In this document: positions 26,548-35,121 of the stretch, one piece after another
Position numbering within the stretch: position 1 is the first letter of the stretch
Layout: each line of letters opens with the position of its first letter
Source of the DNA: Flavobacteriaceae bacterium
Lineage (GTDB): Bacteria; Bacteroidota; Bacteroidia; Flavobacteriales; Flavobacteriaceae
Direction: 5' to 3'
Assembly: GCA_014238425.1 (NCBI GenBank)
Contig: JABABD010000040.1
Span: 62,001 to 126,000, forward strand
Length of the DNA: 64,000 nucleotides
Notes under the pieces: model-generated
The model's database searches: none
What the model was told of the DNA's origin: nothing
Seen by the model: only the letters and a program-made list of their open reading frames with translations
Program-made: the position numbers and the translations under genes

Positions 26548-28572
26548 ATGAATCCATTACTAAATAAATTCGATTCTGCTCCATTTTCTAAAATTGAGAA
26601 TCATCATTTTCTTCCTGCTATTAAAGAAACAATTAAAAGCGCTAAATCTGAAATAGAAGCCATTACAACAAATAAGGAAATTCCTTCTTTTAAAAATACG
26701 ATAGAAGCACTTGATTTTTCAGGAGAACAATTAGATAGAATTACGAGCGCTTTTTTTAATCTAAATTCTGCTGAGACAAATGATACTATTCAGAAGATTG
26801 CTCAAGAGGTATCACCGTTACTTTCTGAATTTGCAAATGACATTACATTAAATCATAATCTCTTTGAAAGAGTTAAATCTGTTTATAACAAAAAAAAGGA
26901 ATTGAATTTAACAATAGAGCAAGAAACACTTTTAGACAAAAAGTATAAAGGGTTTTCTCGTAATGGAGCTAACCTTCCCGAAGGCAAAAAACTTGAACTT
27001 AGGGACATTGACAAGAAACTTGCAAAACTTAAACTGACTTTTGGAGAAAACGTATTAGCAGAAACCAATGCCTATGAATTGCATATAACAAATGAAAATG
27101 ATTTATCTGGTCTTCCTGATGGTGCTAAAGAAGCTGCTAGATCCATAGCAACATCAAAAAACAAAGAAGGTTGGATAATCACCTTAGATTACCCCAGTTA
27201 TATTCCGTTCATGAAATATGCAGATAATCGAGAATTACGCAAGAAATTATCATTGGCGTTTGGAGCCAAAGGATTTAAGGAGAATGCAAATGACAATCAA
27301 TCCATTGTTATCGATATAGTCAAGCTAAGACATCAGAGAGCTCAGTTACTAGGTTATAAAAGTCATGCACATTTTGTCTTAGAAGAACGCATGGCACAGA
27401 CACCAAAAAAGGTAAGGGAATTCCTTAATGATCTTCTAGAAAAGGCAAAACCAGCAGCTCAGCGTGAATTCAAGACCTTAGAGAGTTTTGCAAAAAAAAT
27501 AGATGGTATTGATCAATTACAAAAATGGGATAGTGCTTACTATTCAGAAAAACTAAAGCAAGAATTGTTCAATCTTGATGACGAGCAACTAAAACCTTAT
27601 TTTAAGTTAGAGAGTGTTATCAATGGCGTTTTTAAAGTAGCAGAGAAACTTTTTGGTTTGCACTTTACTGAAGTTCATGATATCGATACATATCATCAAG
27701 ATGTTATGACTTATAATGTTCTTGACGAAGGTGGTGCCTTTGTATCTCTTTTCTATGCCGATTTTTTCCCTAGGAAAGGGAAGCGAAATGGTGCTTGGAT
27801 GACCTCATTTAAACCTCAATACAAAAAAGAAGATAAAAATGAGCGCCCACATGTTTCTATTGTTTGCAATTTCACAAAACCGACAGAAACAAAGCCTTCC
27901 TTATTGACCTTTAATGAAGTCACCACCTTATTTCATGAATTTGGCCATGCACTCCATGGTATGCTTGCCAATACCACATATCCGAGTCTTTCTGGGACAA
28001 ATGTCTACTGGGATTTTGTTGAGCTACCAAGTCAAGTATTAGAAAATTGGTGCTACGAACAAGAAGCTTTGGAATTATTTGCAACTCACTATGAGACTGG
28101 AGAGGTTATTTCAATGGAACTCATTCAAAGAATAAAGGAGTCTGCCACATTTCAGGAAGGCATGCAAACTTTAAGGCAAATCAGTTTTGGTTTGTTAGAC
28201 ATGAGTTGGCATACTGGCGAATCCCTGGATACAATAACATCTGTGAAAGTTCATGAACAAGAAGCATTCAAAGACACTCAATTATATCCTGATGTTGCTG
28301 AAAATTGCATGAGCACTGCGTTTTCGCACATTTTTCAAGGTGGGTATTCTTCTGGCTATTACAGTTATAAATGGGCTGAAGTGTTGGATGCTGATGCCTT
28401 TGAATATTTTAAAGAACATGGTGTTTTTGACAAAAAAACAGCTGACAAATTCAAAAAACATGTTTTATCTCAAGGCGGTACAGAGAATCCTATGACACTT
28501 TATAAACGTTTTAGAGGTCAAGAGCCAAAACCTGAAGCTCTATTACGTCGTGCTGGGTTAATCACGAAATGA
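26548..28572 (+). CDS. M3 family metallopeptidase (dipeptidyl carboxypeptidase / oligopeptidase A-like)
   Basis: The 674-residue enzyme carries the M3 thimet-oligopeptidase signature with the zinc motif HEFGHALH (His463, Glu464, His467), followed by the third-ligand helix WDFVELPSQVLENW. The C-terminal end FSHIFQGGYSSGYYSYKWAEVLDADAFEYF is strongly conserved in Dcp/PrlC-type enzymes. There is no signal peptide, so it acts in the cytoplasm on short peptides. It is monocistronic and convergent with the LytS gene at a 4-base gap. Whether it is Dcp or oligopeptidase A cannot be decided from motifs. Confidence 0.93.
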   Translation: MNPLLNKFDSAPFSKIENHHFLPAIKETIKSAKSEIEAITTNKEIPSFKNTIEALDFSGEQLDRITSAFFNLNSAETNDTIQKIAQEVSPLLSEFANDITLNHNLFERVKSVYNKKKELNLTIEQETLLDKKYKGFSRNGANLPEGKKLELRDIDKKLAKLKLTFGENVLAETNAYELHITNENDLSGLPDGAKEAARSIATSKNKEGWIITLDYPSYIPFMKYADNRELRKKLSLAFGAKGFKENANDNQSIVIDIVKLRHQRAQLLGYKSHAHFVLEERMAQTPKKVREFLNDLLEKAKPAAQREFKTLESFAKKIDGIDQLQKWDSAYYSEKLKQELFNLDDEQLKPYFKLESVINGVFKVAEKLFGLHFTEVHDIDTYHQDVMTYNVLDEGGAFVSLFYADFFPRKGKRNGAWMTSFKPQYKKEDKNERPHVSIVCNFTKPTETKPSLLTFNEVTTLFHEFGHALHGMLANTTYPSLSGTNVYWDFVELPSQVLENWCYEQEALELFATHYETGEVISMELIQRIKESATFQEGMQTLRQISFGLLDMSWHTGESLDTITSVKVHEQEAFKDTQLYPDVAENCMSTAFSHIFQGGYSSGYYSYKWAEVLDADAFEYFKEHGVFDKKTADKFKKHVLSQGGTENPMTLYKRFRGQEPKPEALLRRAGLITK

Positions 28573-28576
28573 TTTT

Positions 28577-30469
28577 CTAGTCTACCAAATACGGAATATA
28601 TAAGTTAACCCTAGTCCCATCTTTTTTATTTTGTGTGATATTGAATCTTGTATTAACTCTGAATTTTTTCTTTAAAATTGCCAATCGTTCACGAACAATA
28701 TCGCCAGAAACGGATTTGTGCTTCTTTAATTCAACTGAAGTATTATCATAACCGACGCCATTATCGCTAATATTGCATTGCAATAATTTTTCAAATGTAT
28801 CTATGTTTATTCTGATTTCTACGTGCCCTCTATCCTCATTTCCTGACAAGCCATGAATTATAGCATTCTCAACAAAAGGTTGTATGAGCATTGGAGGCAC
28901 GATAGTTTCGTTTATATCGATATTCTCATCAACATGTATATTAAAATCAAAATCGTTTGATAAATTTGATTGCAGTTCTAGGTAGTTCTTCAAAGCTGTA
29001 ATTTCCTCATCAAGTCCTATGAATTCTTCTCTTGAATTAGTTAAGGTGAGTCGAAACAGTCCCGCTAATTTATTGACATAAGGTATCGTTTGATCTGATT
29101 TTTTATCTACTAAAGCACAAACAGTATTCAGGGCATTGGACACGAAATGAGGATTCATCTGTGATCTAAGTAAACGCTGCTCCAAATTCTCTTTTTCGTA
29201 TCGATTCTTGAGCTTACGTTGCCTCCAGAACAAGTATCCAAGTCCAAACATTAACAATAGTAATCCTCCTAGACCAAATGTAATAATCTGTTGCTGTCTT
29301 ATTAGTTTTTCCTGCTGTAACTTGCTTTCTTCTAATTGAGCGATGGATGAGTCTTTTAATTTTACCTGGTATTTTATCTCCAGATTTTCGATGCCTTCTT
29401 TTTCTTTATGTCTAGTATACTTTTTAGAAAATTCTATATAATTCTCAAATAACTCATTATACGCTTTTGAGTTTCCTTGCTTTTCATAAGCGACTCCAAG
29501 GAGCATTGTTATTCTATCTACTAAGTCTTTACTATCCTTATTTATTTCCTCTACTTTTTTAATTGCTCTAACTAACATTTTTAAGCTGTCAATTCCCTTG
29601 TTTATATCACCCTCATGAATATCTACATAACTATTATAAAAAACATTGTTCTCCTTCGCGCCAGTATAATCAGGAACACCGTATTGTCTAGTGGTTTCTA
29701 CGGCTTTTTTATAATAATAAACAGACGAGTCAAGCTTCTTTTCCTTCCTGCAAATTTCTCCTAAGCCTCCATATAGAGAAGCTATGTCGTCAGAATAATT
29801 CTTTTCTACAGATGTCTTTAGCGCGAATCTCTTGTAATATTTAGCCTTTTCATAGTCATTCATTTCTTCATATAAATTAGCCAATCGTTCATGAGTAGTT
29901 ACCGAAGATCTCGGTATGTTCATATAACTAGAATCTTTGGTGGCCATTAGAAAATACTTTAACGCCAAACTATCATTGCCAATTTCATAATGCAGTCTTG
30001 CCAAACCTGCTCTCGCAAACGATATCCATTTATAAGGGTGTGTTTCAGAGAGCTCTAATGCTTTTTGATAATTGATTATAGAATTACTATAGTTGCTTTG
30101 TATGGAAAGTACTCTTGCTTTATTTATATGTGCCAATATTAAATCTCTTATGTCTATCGATCTTTTAACATTAGTTTCTTCATACGTCTGAAAAGTCATA
30201 TCAGCGTAATATATCACAGAATCACTAAGACCATTTCTTACTGCTCTACTGGACTTAAAACTATAAAAATGAGGCCAGCCAATTAATTTACTGTCCGAAC
30301 TTAGCATCTTTCCAAAACCGTCCAAATCTATTTTAATATCTGGATTACTAATAAGAGAATCGATAAACTCCTGAGTATAGATTTTCTCTGAATCGAATTT
30401 TAATCCTTCTTCTTGAGCAAGAATGGGATAATAAAGGAAAGCCACTATTAAAAAAAGAAGTATTTTCAT
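28577..30469 (-). CDS. LytS-type sensor histidine kinase with periplasmic TPR domain
   Basis: The 630-residue protein has a signal-like N-terminus (MKILLFLIVAFLYYPILAQ), a TPR region of about 330 residues (repeats near SIINYQKALELSETHPYKWI, SLALKYFLMATKD, DYEKAKYYKRFAL, KLDSSVYYYKKAVE), a coiled stretch, one membrane segment (about 395-413) and a cytoplasmic His_kinase domain. The phosphoacceptor is His441 in QMNPHFVSNALN and the ATPase site includes NAIIHGL and DNGVGYD. This is the usual Bacteroidota TPR/LytS architecture, presumed to sense an envelope signal. It is divergent from the LytTR regulator gene with only 32 bases between the starts. Confidence 0.93.
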   Translation of the reverse strand: MKILLFLIVAFLYYPILAQEEGLKFDSEKIYTQEFIDSLISNPDIKIDLDGFGKMLSSDSKLIGWPHFYSFKSSRAVRNGLSDSVIYYADMTFQTYEETNVKRSIDIRDLILAHINKARVLSIQSNYSNSIINYQKALELSETHPYKWISFARAGLARLHYEIGNDSLALKYFLMATKDSSYMNIPRSSVTTHERLANLYEEMNDYEKAKYYKRFALKTSVEKNYSDDIASLYGGLGEICRKEKKLDSSVYYYKKAVETTRQYGVPDYTGAKENNVFYNSYVDIHEGDINKGIDSLKMLVRAIKKVEEINKDSKDLVDRITMLLGVAYEKQGNSKAYNELFENYIEFSKKYTRHKEKEGIENLEIKYQVKLKDSSIAQLEESKLQQEKLIRQQQIITFGLGGLLLLMFGLGYLFWRQRKLKNRYEKENLEQRLLRSQMNPHFVSNALNTVCALVDKKSDQTIPYVNKLAGLFRLTLTNSREEFIGLDEEITALKNYLELQSNLSNDFDFNIHVDENIDINETIVPPMLIQPFVENAIIHGLSGNEDRGHVEIRINIDTFEKLLQCNISDNGVGYDNTSVELKKHKSVSGDIVRERLAILKKKFRVNTRFNITQNKKDGTRVNLYIPYLVD

Positions 30470-30501
30470 AATCTATAAATTCATTAAACGTCTGTGCATT
30501 T

Positions 30502-31248
30502 ATGAATGTTAAAATTAGTACAATAATCATAGAAGATGATGTCCACGCTCAAAATTATTTGGCCACACTTTTGGAGAAAAACTTTAATCAAATACAAATC
30601 CTTGGGTGTGCAGGCAGTATACAAAAATCAGTACAACTCATTGAAGACGTAAAACCAGAATTAGTGTTTATGGATATTGAATTAAGAGATGGCAATTCAT
30701 TTGAAGTTTTTGAAAAGATCAGTTATTACGATTTTGAAGTGATTTTTGTCACGGCTTTTAATAATTTCATACAAAAAGCCATTGAGCACTACGCCTTTAG
30801 TTTTATTACAAAACCCATTGATGATTCTAAATTAATAGAAACCGTCAAACGATACATCAATCTTCATGAGCGTTTGTTTTCTAAGAAAAAATACCTGTTA
30901 TTATCAAACTTCATAGAAAAATGCGATTCTCGGTTCTTGTTACATATAGGTAACGAACATATACCGGTTAAGGTAAACGATATCATTAAATGTGAAGCAG
31001 ACGGAAACTACACTAAATTCTATATGAATGATGGAAAAGAACACTTAGCCTCCAATTACCTAAAATATTATGAAGCTTTGTTAGAGCATAAGGGTTTCTT
31101 TAAAGCGCATCGCTCTATGCTCATAAATACAAGATTCATTTCGTCCATTTACAAAAAGGAAACCATCATCCTTACCAATGGTGATAACATCCATGTATCT
31201 ATAAGGAATAAATCTCGATTATCTGAGTTAATTAACACGCTCTCATAA
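30502..31248 (+). CDS. LytTR-type response regulator
   Basis: The 248-residue protein has a receiver domain with acidic pair E11-D12-D13, phospho-acceptor Asp58 in FMDIELRDG, Thr in FVTAFN and Lys in FITKPID, followed by a LytTR DNA-binding domain (about 145-245: VNDIIKCEADGNYTKFYM, FFKAHRSMLINTRFI, SIRNKSRLSELINTL). All receiver residues are canonical. It is the obvious partner of the divergent LytS-like kinase. The next gene on the same strand is a secreted metalloprotease, a possible target gene. Confidence 0.94.
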   Translation: MNVKISTIIIEDDVHAQNYLATLLEKNFNQIQILGCAGSIQKSVQLIEDVKPELVFMDIELRDGNSFEVFEKISYYDFEVIFVTAFNNFIQKAIEHYAFSFITKPIDDSKLIETVKRYINLHERLFSKKKYLLLSNFIEKCDSRFLLHIGNEHIPVKVNDIIKCEADGNYTKFYMNDGKEHLASNYLKYYEALLEHKGFFKAHRSMLINTRFISSIYKKETIILTNGDNIHVSIRNKSRLSELINTLS

Positions 31249-31372
31249 TTAAGCCATTCTACACTAATCTTCTAAATTCCTGCGTTTACCTGCTGGTTAT
31301 TCACACTCACCCTATTTCATTGATTTAAAAACACTTAAGTTAATAACTTTAATCTGCTATTACTGTTGACAA

Positions 31373-31394
31373 GGCGTATAGCCATCTATACCGC
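31373..31394. other. Hairpin in the leader region of the metalloprotease gene
   Basis: In the 190-base gap between the LytTR gene and the metalloprotease gene, gtatag (31376-31381) and ctatac (31386-31391) form a 6-base stem around ccat, with partial GC extension on both sides. It ends 45 bases before the ATG. It could be a leader structure or a dyad operator; nothing else was seen in this gap. Confidence 0.35.
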
Positions 31395-31438
31395 GAATGC
31401 CGAAAAGCGCAAGAGTAGGTTTCACTAAATTTATTATT

Positions 31439-33223
31439 ATGAAAAAAGTCAACTCAATTCTATTATTAATAATGTTTTGTGCATCAATGAGTTCTGCACA
31501 AAACATTAGCCCTCAAGATTTACATGTCCCTACAGGTTTTTTTGTTGATCAAGATTATTGCATAAAAGTTTACGTACACAGGATTGGCAAAGATGATGGA
31601 TCTGGGGCGTTGACAGCTGCGGAAATTGGCAATCCGGTAGATGGTTCAAATAGTCTGAATGTTTATTTTAGTGGTACTGGTCGCATCAATTTTTATTGGG
31701 ATGGGCAAATTCTTGAAATTAATGACACAAATATCTATAATTCAAATATTGAATTAAGTAGTCCAGGTCCTCTAGGTAAATATACTTATGATTTTGATCT
31801 CTTGGATGATTATTCACATAATGATGGGATAGACTTGTTTATTCACGGCAACGAACAGCTGGGTTCCATAGCTGATGGCATTGCAGATGAAACACAAGTT
31901 CTAATAACTCCAGGTCACTTAAACACTCCAGGCATTACACACGAAGTTGGTCATGTACTAGGTTTGTTTCATACGTATCATGGCACAGCAGGAGGTGGTA
32001 GTCCTTTTGGTGAAAATTCTGATAATTTTGGAACGCATATAACTGAGTGCCCAGCAAACCCTAGCAATGCATCAGGTGATTATGTTAGTGACACAGATGC
32101 AGATAATGGAGAAGACACACCAGATGGTAATTGTACACGAATGCCAAGTAATGATGGTAATGTTTGTTCTGTTGGATATAATTTTCCAGAGCCAGATTTA
32201 AAAAACTTTATGAGACCAACTAACTTGGGTAATAACGTTCCAAATTCTGTAGTTTCCTGTTCTAGTGAATTTACAACCGGTCAATATAATCGGATGAAAT
32301 TCTTTATTTATTCCCAACCACACCTATCGGCCGTACTAAATAATTATTGTCGCGGTAGTGAATGCGAAACGAAACCATGCGATATGGCTGCAAATTTCAT
32401 CGCCAATATTGATGAATGCGCAGTGAATTTCAATGGTACTAATGACGGAGTCTACTGCCCTAACCAAACCTACAGTTGGGTCATTAAAAATTCTTCTGGG
32501 AATACGATTACGACGAGCAATCAAGAAGATTTTAATTTTACATTCCCAGCTACAGGTAATTATACAGCATCCTTTACCATCACAAATCCCGCTGGTGGAC
32601 ATGGATGTTCAAACACTATTACAAAACCAATTAGTGTTACCTGTGGTTTTATTCCTCCACCACCGCCTTGCCCGACAAATCTAGAGCTATTTACTTCAGT
32701 TAATTGTGAAGATGCTCAGGTCTGGATAAATGCAGCAGCAGGAGTGAATTATGTTGATTTCTATTATACGCTTGGAAACTACAATCATGTATCTCTAGGA
32801 AGATCTTATGGCAATCAATCGAATCAATTCTCAAAGCCCATATACTTACCAAATCCACCGTCATCTGGCAGTTGGAACGGATACGTTTTATCTGCATATG
32901 CGCAGGTAGTAATGGATGATTCCACAGTTATATGTAGTGAAATTGTAACTCGGCAACGATTATCATGTAGTTCAGGACAATGGTGGAGATCATCATTGAG
33001 CATATACCCCAACCCTTCAAAACCAAACTCAGAATTGCAATTTGAAGGAATTAATATAAAAGATGTGAAATTCATCGAATTATTCGATTTATTTGGCAAC
33101 TCAAAAATGAAGTTAAGACCAAATAAGAATTCATTCAAAGTTCCACGATTACAATCGGGAATATATATTGTTAAGTTCTACACGTCTAAAGGTATAGAGC
33201 AGAAAAAACTGATTATAGAGTAA
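31439..33223 (+). CDS. Secreted M43-like zinc metalloprotease with PKD-like domain and T9SS sorting domain
   Basis: I use the ATG at 31439, which gives a signal peptide (MKKVNSILLLIMFCASMSSAQ); the reading frame continues upstream but without a signal. The 594-residue product has the metzincin motif HEVGHVLGLFH (His168, Glu169, His172, His178), the DTPDGNC and NFMRP (Met-turn) elements and FTTGQYNRMKFF that match the M43 pregnancy-associated-plasma-protein-A-like family. A PKD-like beta domain follows (about 330-410, FTFPATGNYTASFTITNP), then a second beta domain and a type A sorting domain with SIYPNPSKPNSELQFEG and GIYIVKFYTSKG. It should be an extracellular protease secreted by T9SS. Confidence 0.92.
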   Translation: MKKVNSILLLIMFCASMSSAQNISPQDLHVPTGFFVDQDYCIKVYVHRIGKDDGSGALTAAEIGNPVDGSNSLNVYFSGTGRINFYWDGQILEINDTNIYNSNIELSSPGPLGKYTYDFDLLDDYSHNDGIDLFIHGNEQLGSIADGIADETQVLITPGHLNTPGITHEVGHVLGLFHTYHGTAGGGSPFGENSDNFGTHITECPANPSNASGDYVSDTDADNGEDTPDGNCTRMPSNDGNVCSVGYNFPEPDLKNFMRPTNLGNNVPNSVVSCSSEFTTGQYNRMKFFIYSQPHLSAVLNNYCRGSECETKPCDMAANFIANIDECAVNFNGTNDGVYCPNQTYSWVIKNSSGNTITTSNQEDFNFTFPATGNYTASFTITNPAGGHGCSNTITKPISVTCGFIPPPPPCPTNLELFTSVNCEDAQVWINAAAGVNYVDFYYTLGNYNHVSLGRSYGNQSNQFSKPIYLPNPPSSGSWNGYVLSAYAQVVMDDSTVICSEIVTRQRLSCSSGQWWRSSLSIYPNPSKPNSELQFEGINIKDVKFIELFDLFGNSKMKLRPNKNSFKVPRLQSGIYIVKFYTSKGIEQKKLIIE

Positions 33224-33244
33224 TCTTTGTTCATATTTTTAGTT

Positions 33245-33277
33245 AAAGTCCTTGAGGTCATATTCAAGGACTTTTTT
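33245..33277 (+). terminator. Terminator of the metalloprotease gene
   Basis: A perfect 11-base stem (aaagtccttga, 33245-33255; tcaaggacttt, 33264-33274) with an 8-base loop runs into six T residues, about 20 bases after the stop. Confidence 0.88.
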
Positions 33278-33316
33278 CATATTCTCGCACACTTTAAAAA
33301 TCTCAACTATTTATCT

Positions 33317-33324
33317 TATTTTTG
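33317..33324 (+). promoter_or_regulatory. -7 box of the ECF sigma / anti-sigma operon
   Basis: TATTTTTG fits the Bacteroidota -7 consensus TAnnTTTG, with a weak TTTA at the expected -33 distance (20-base spacer). The ATG of the sigma gene is 20 bases downstream. Confidence 0.45.
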
Positions 33325-33344
33325 GTGTTCAAAAATCACCATGA

Positions 33345-33899
33345 ATGCCAGAGCATAAAATAGATCCTAATAAGTGGATAGACTCTTATTCCGATTATCT
33401 TTTTAACTATACCATCACACGCGTTAGTGATAGAGAAATCGCTCAAGATTTGGTGCAAGACACTTTTTTTGCTGGATTAAAATCCATGAAAAATTTTAAA
33501 GGGGAAGCCAGTGAACGTACGTGGTTAGTATCTATTTTAAAACGCAAAATTATTGATCATTACAGAAAGATTAATTCTAACAAAGGAAAAGCCGAAGTTA
33601 GAATAGCCTATAATAGTGACTCGGAAACCGAAGGCGATTGGCTTGAAGAACGTGTCGCGGATCCTTTTGACAGAACCGCCGAAGATAATCTTGAAAATGA
33701 AGAGCTAGGTTTGGCAATCCACAAATGCATTGGTAAGTTACCCGAAAAACAAGCGACTGTATTTAAGATGAAGACACTTTTGGGATATGAAACGGAGGCC
33801 ATCTGTAAAGAATTAGACATAACTGCGTCTAACCTATGGGTTATCATCCATAGAGCAAGAACAGCGATGGCGGAATGTCTCAAACAAAATTGGTTTTAA
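33345..33899 (+). CDS. ECF-family RNA polymerase sigma-70 factor
   Basis: The 184-residue protein has sigma region 2 (about 15-85: YLFNYTITRVSDREIAQDLVQD, FKGEASERTWLVSILKRKIIDHYRK) and region 4 (about 125-180: CIGKLPEKQATVFKMKTLLGYETEAICKELDITASNLWVIIHRAR) without region 3, which defines an ECF sigma factor. The next gene, 9 bases on, encodes a small zinc-binding anti-sigma protein, so this is a self-contained switch. The promoters it controls cannot be seen here. The second ECF gene of this window (56.6 kb) is not closely similar. Confidence 0.94.
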   Translation: MPEHKIDPNKWIDSYSDYLFNYTITRVSDREIAQDLVQDTFFAGLKSMKNFKGEASERTWLVSILKRKIIDHYRKINSNKGKAEVRIAYNSDSETEGDWLEERVADPFDRTAEDNLENEELGLAIHKCIGKLPEKQATVFKMKTLLGYETEAICKELDITASNLWVIIHRARTAMAECLKQNWF

Positions 33900-33908
33900 T
33901 TAACGCTT

Positions 33909-34169
33909 ATGAAAAAATCTGACAATATATTTATCTCCTGTGATGAAGCAAATCATACCTGTGATAAAACACAGTATAATGATGCGACTTTATGGGAAAA
34001 AATAAAGCTCAACATACATTTATTGTACTGTAGCGCTTGTCGAAAATACACGAAAAACAATACAAAGCTCACCAAATTAATAAAACGTAAAGAGGTCCAA
34101 GCTATGCCTACAAACACTAAGAAAAATTTGAAAAGTGCCTTTGAAAAAGAACTTGCAAATCAGAAATAG
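33909..34169 (+). CDS. Small soluble zinc-binding anti-sigma factor (ZAS-like)
   Basis: This 86-residue protein follows the ECF sigma gene by 9 bases. It has Cys11 in ISCDEANHTCDK and the pattern His37-x3-Cys41-x2-Cys44 in IHLLYCSACRKY, the arrangement of the zinc site in ZAS-type anti-sigma factors (C-x25-H-x3-C-x2-C). It has no membrane segment, so unlike many anti-sigma factors it would be cytoplasmic, and may sense redox or metal state through the Zn cluster. The C-terminus is a basic tail. The stop overlaps the convergent membrane-protein gene by 10 bases. The function is inferred from motif and context. Confidence 0.82.
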   Translation: MKKSDNIFISCDEANHTCDKTQYNDATLWEKIKLNIHLLYCSACRKYTKNNTKLTKLIKRKEVQAMPTNTKKNLKSAFEKELANQK

Positions 34170-35002
34170 GTAGTCCCTAGTAAAGTGATCAATAGCCAAA
34201 CAATCGGAATACTTTCAACCCAAAAGGAAGAAAAGTATTCCGATTGTTTGATTTTAGAGCCTATTACGGCTAAAGCCAATAAGGTTATAATCAGTAATAA
34301 TACTGTTATTGAAACTGGTAAAATATCATCCTTAAAGAATTCCAAGAAAAAAAAAGGAATCAATAGCAATAAGCCAATAATTTTCGTCCTTTTTACCCCA
34401 ATTTGCTGAGGAATTGTTGATAGTTTCACACTATCATATCTCATATCCCTGATCTCAAAAGGCAACATAACGACCAAGACATAAATAAAACGTTGAATTG
34501 CTGTTAAGATTACATCCCAATGTATTTCAAATCCCGAATCTATTAAAGGTATTATCACTGTAACACATCCCCAAACGAATCCAATAACATAAATCTTGAG
34601 TCCACTTACTTTTCTCAGGTTCATAGACTCATCAAATAGTATTTTCTTTGGGAGGAACGGTATCGCGTATAAAAACGTTACTATTCCCATTAACCCAATC
34701 GCATAAAGTGTTTTATGCTCTAACTGCAATACATAATAACACATGGCTATAAAACACAAAAAAGAAAACATCTGTATAATTCTTAGCTCTTTGGTCAAAC
34801 TCCTATGATGAAATTTAGCGACCCCAAAATACTTAACGAAATTGTAACCAGTAATAGTGGCAAAAAAAATGAAATACAAGACGTTTCCATTATACGCAAT
34901 ATTAAAGCTCAAAAGCGTAACCCATGACAAACAATAAACTGCTATAGCTACGTGAATACTAGAATTTAAATAAAACTCGAAAAGGCGTTTTAAGTATGTC
35001 AT
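34160..35002 (-). CDS. Multipass membrane protein, UbiA-prenyltransferase-like
   Basis: The 280-residue protein has about eight hydrophobic segments and a layout reminiscent of UbiA-type prenyltransferases: ITGYNFVKYFGVAKFHH in the first loop and LPFEIRDMRYDSVKLSTIPQQIGVKRT in the second, where UbiA enzymes have the second Asp-rich motif. The first motif (NDxxDxxxD) is missing, so catalytic activity as a prenyltransferase is doubtful. It stands alone on the minus strand, convergent with the anti-sigma gene and divergent from gcvP. Call is by fold resemblance only. Confidence 0.6.
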   Translation of the reverse strand: MTYLKRLFEFYLNSSIHVAIAVYCLSWVTLLSFNIAYNGNVLYFIFFATITGYNFVKYFGVAKFHHRSLTKELRIIQMFSFLCFIAMCYYVLQLEHKTLYAIGLMGIVTFLYAIPFLPKKILFDESMNLRKVSGLKIYVIGFVWGCVTVIIPLIDSGFEIHWDVILTAIQRFIYVLVVMLPFEIRDMRYDSVKLSTIPQQIGVKRTKIIGLLLLIPFFFLEFFKDDILPVSITVLLLIITLLALAVIGSKIKQSEYFSSFWVESIPIVWLLITLLGTTYF

Positions 35003-35089
35003 TAAACAAAAATAGGTAATGTGTTAATAACACCGCCAAATGGTTAAAAAACTTTCTTAAAGCTGAGAACTAAAACGTTTAATATTCCT

Positions 35090-35097
35090 TAATTTTG
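35090..35097 (+). promoter_or_regulatory. -7 box of the gcvP promoter
   Basis: TAATTTTG fits the TAnnTTTG consensus 24 bases before the chosen gcvP start; no clear -33 TTG is seen. The possible TTG start at 35095 lies inside this box, which argues for the ATG at 35122. No glycine riboswitch fold is recognisable in the gap. Confidence 0.4.
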
Positions 35098-35121
35098 GGC
35101 TTCAATTTCAATAATTCTAGA

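Noticed and set aside
35003..35121. Possible glycine riboswitch before gcvP
   Set aside because: No tandem aptamer-like conserved core is recognisable in the 119-base gap; only a -7-like box was seen.
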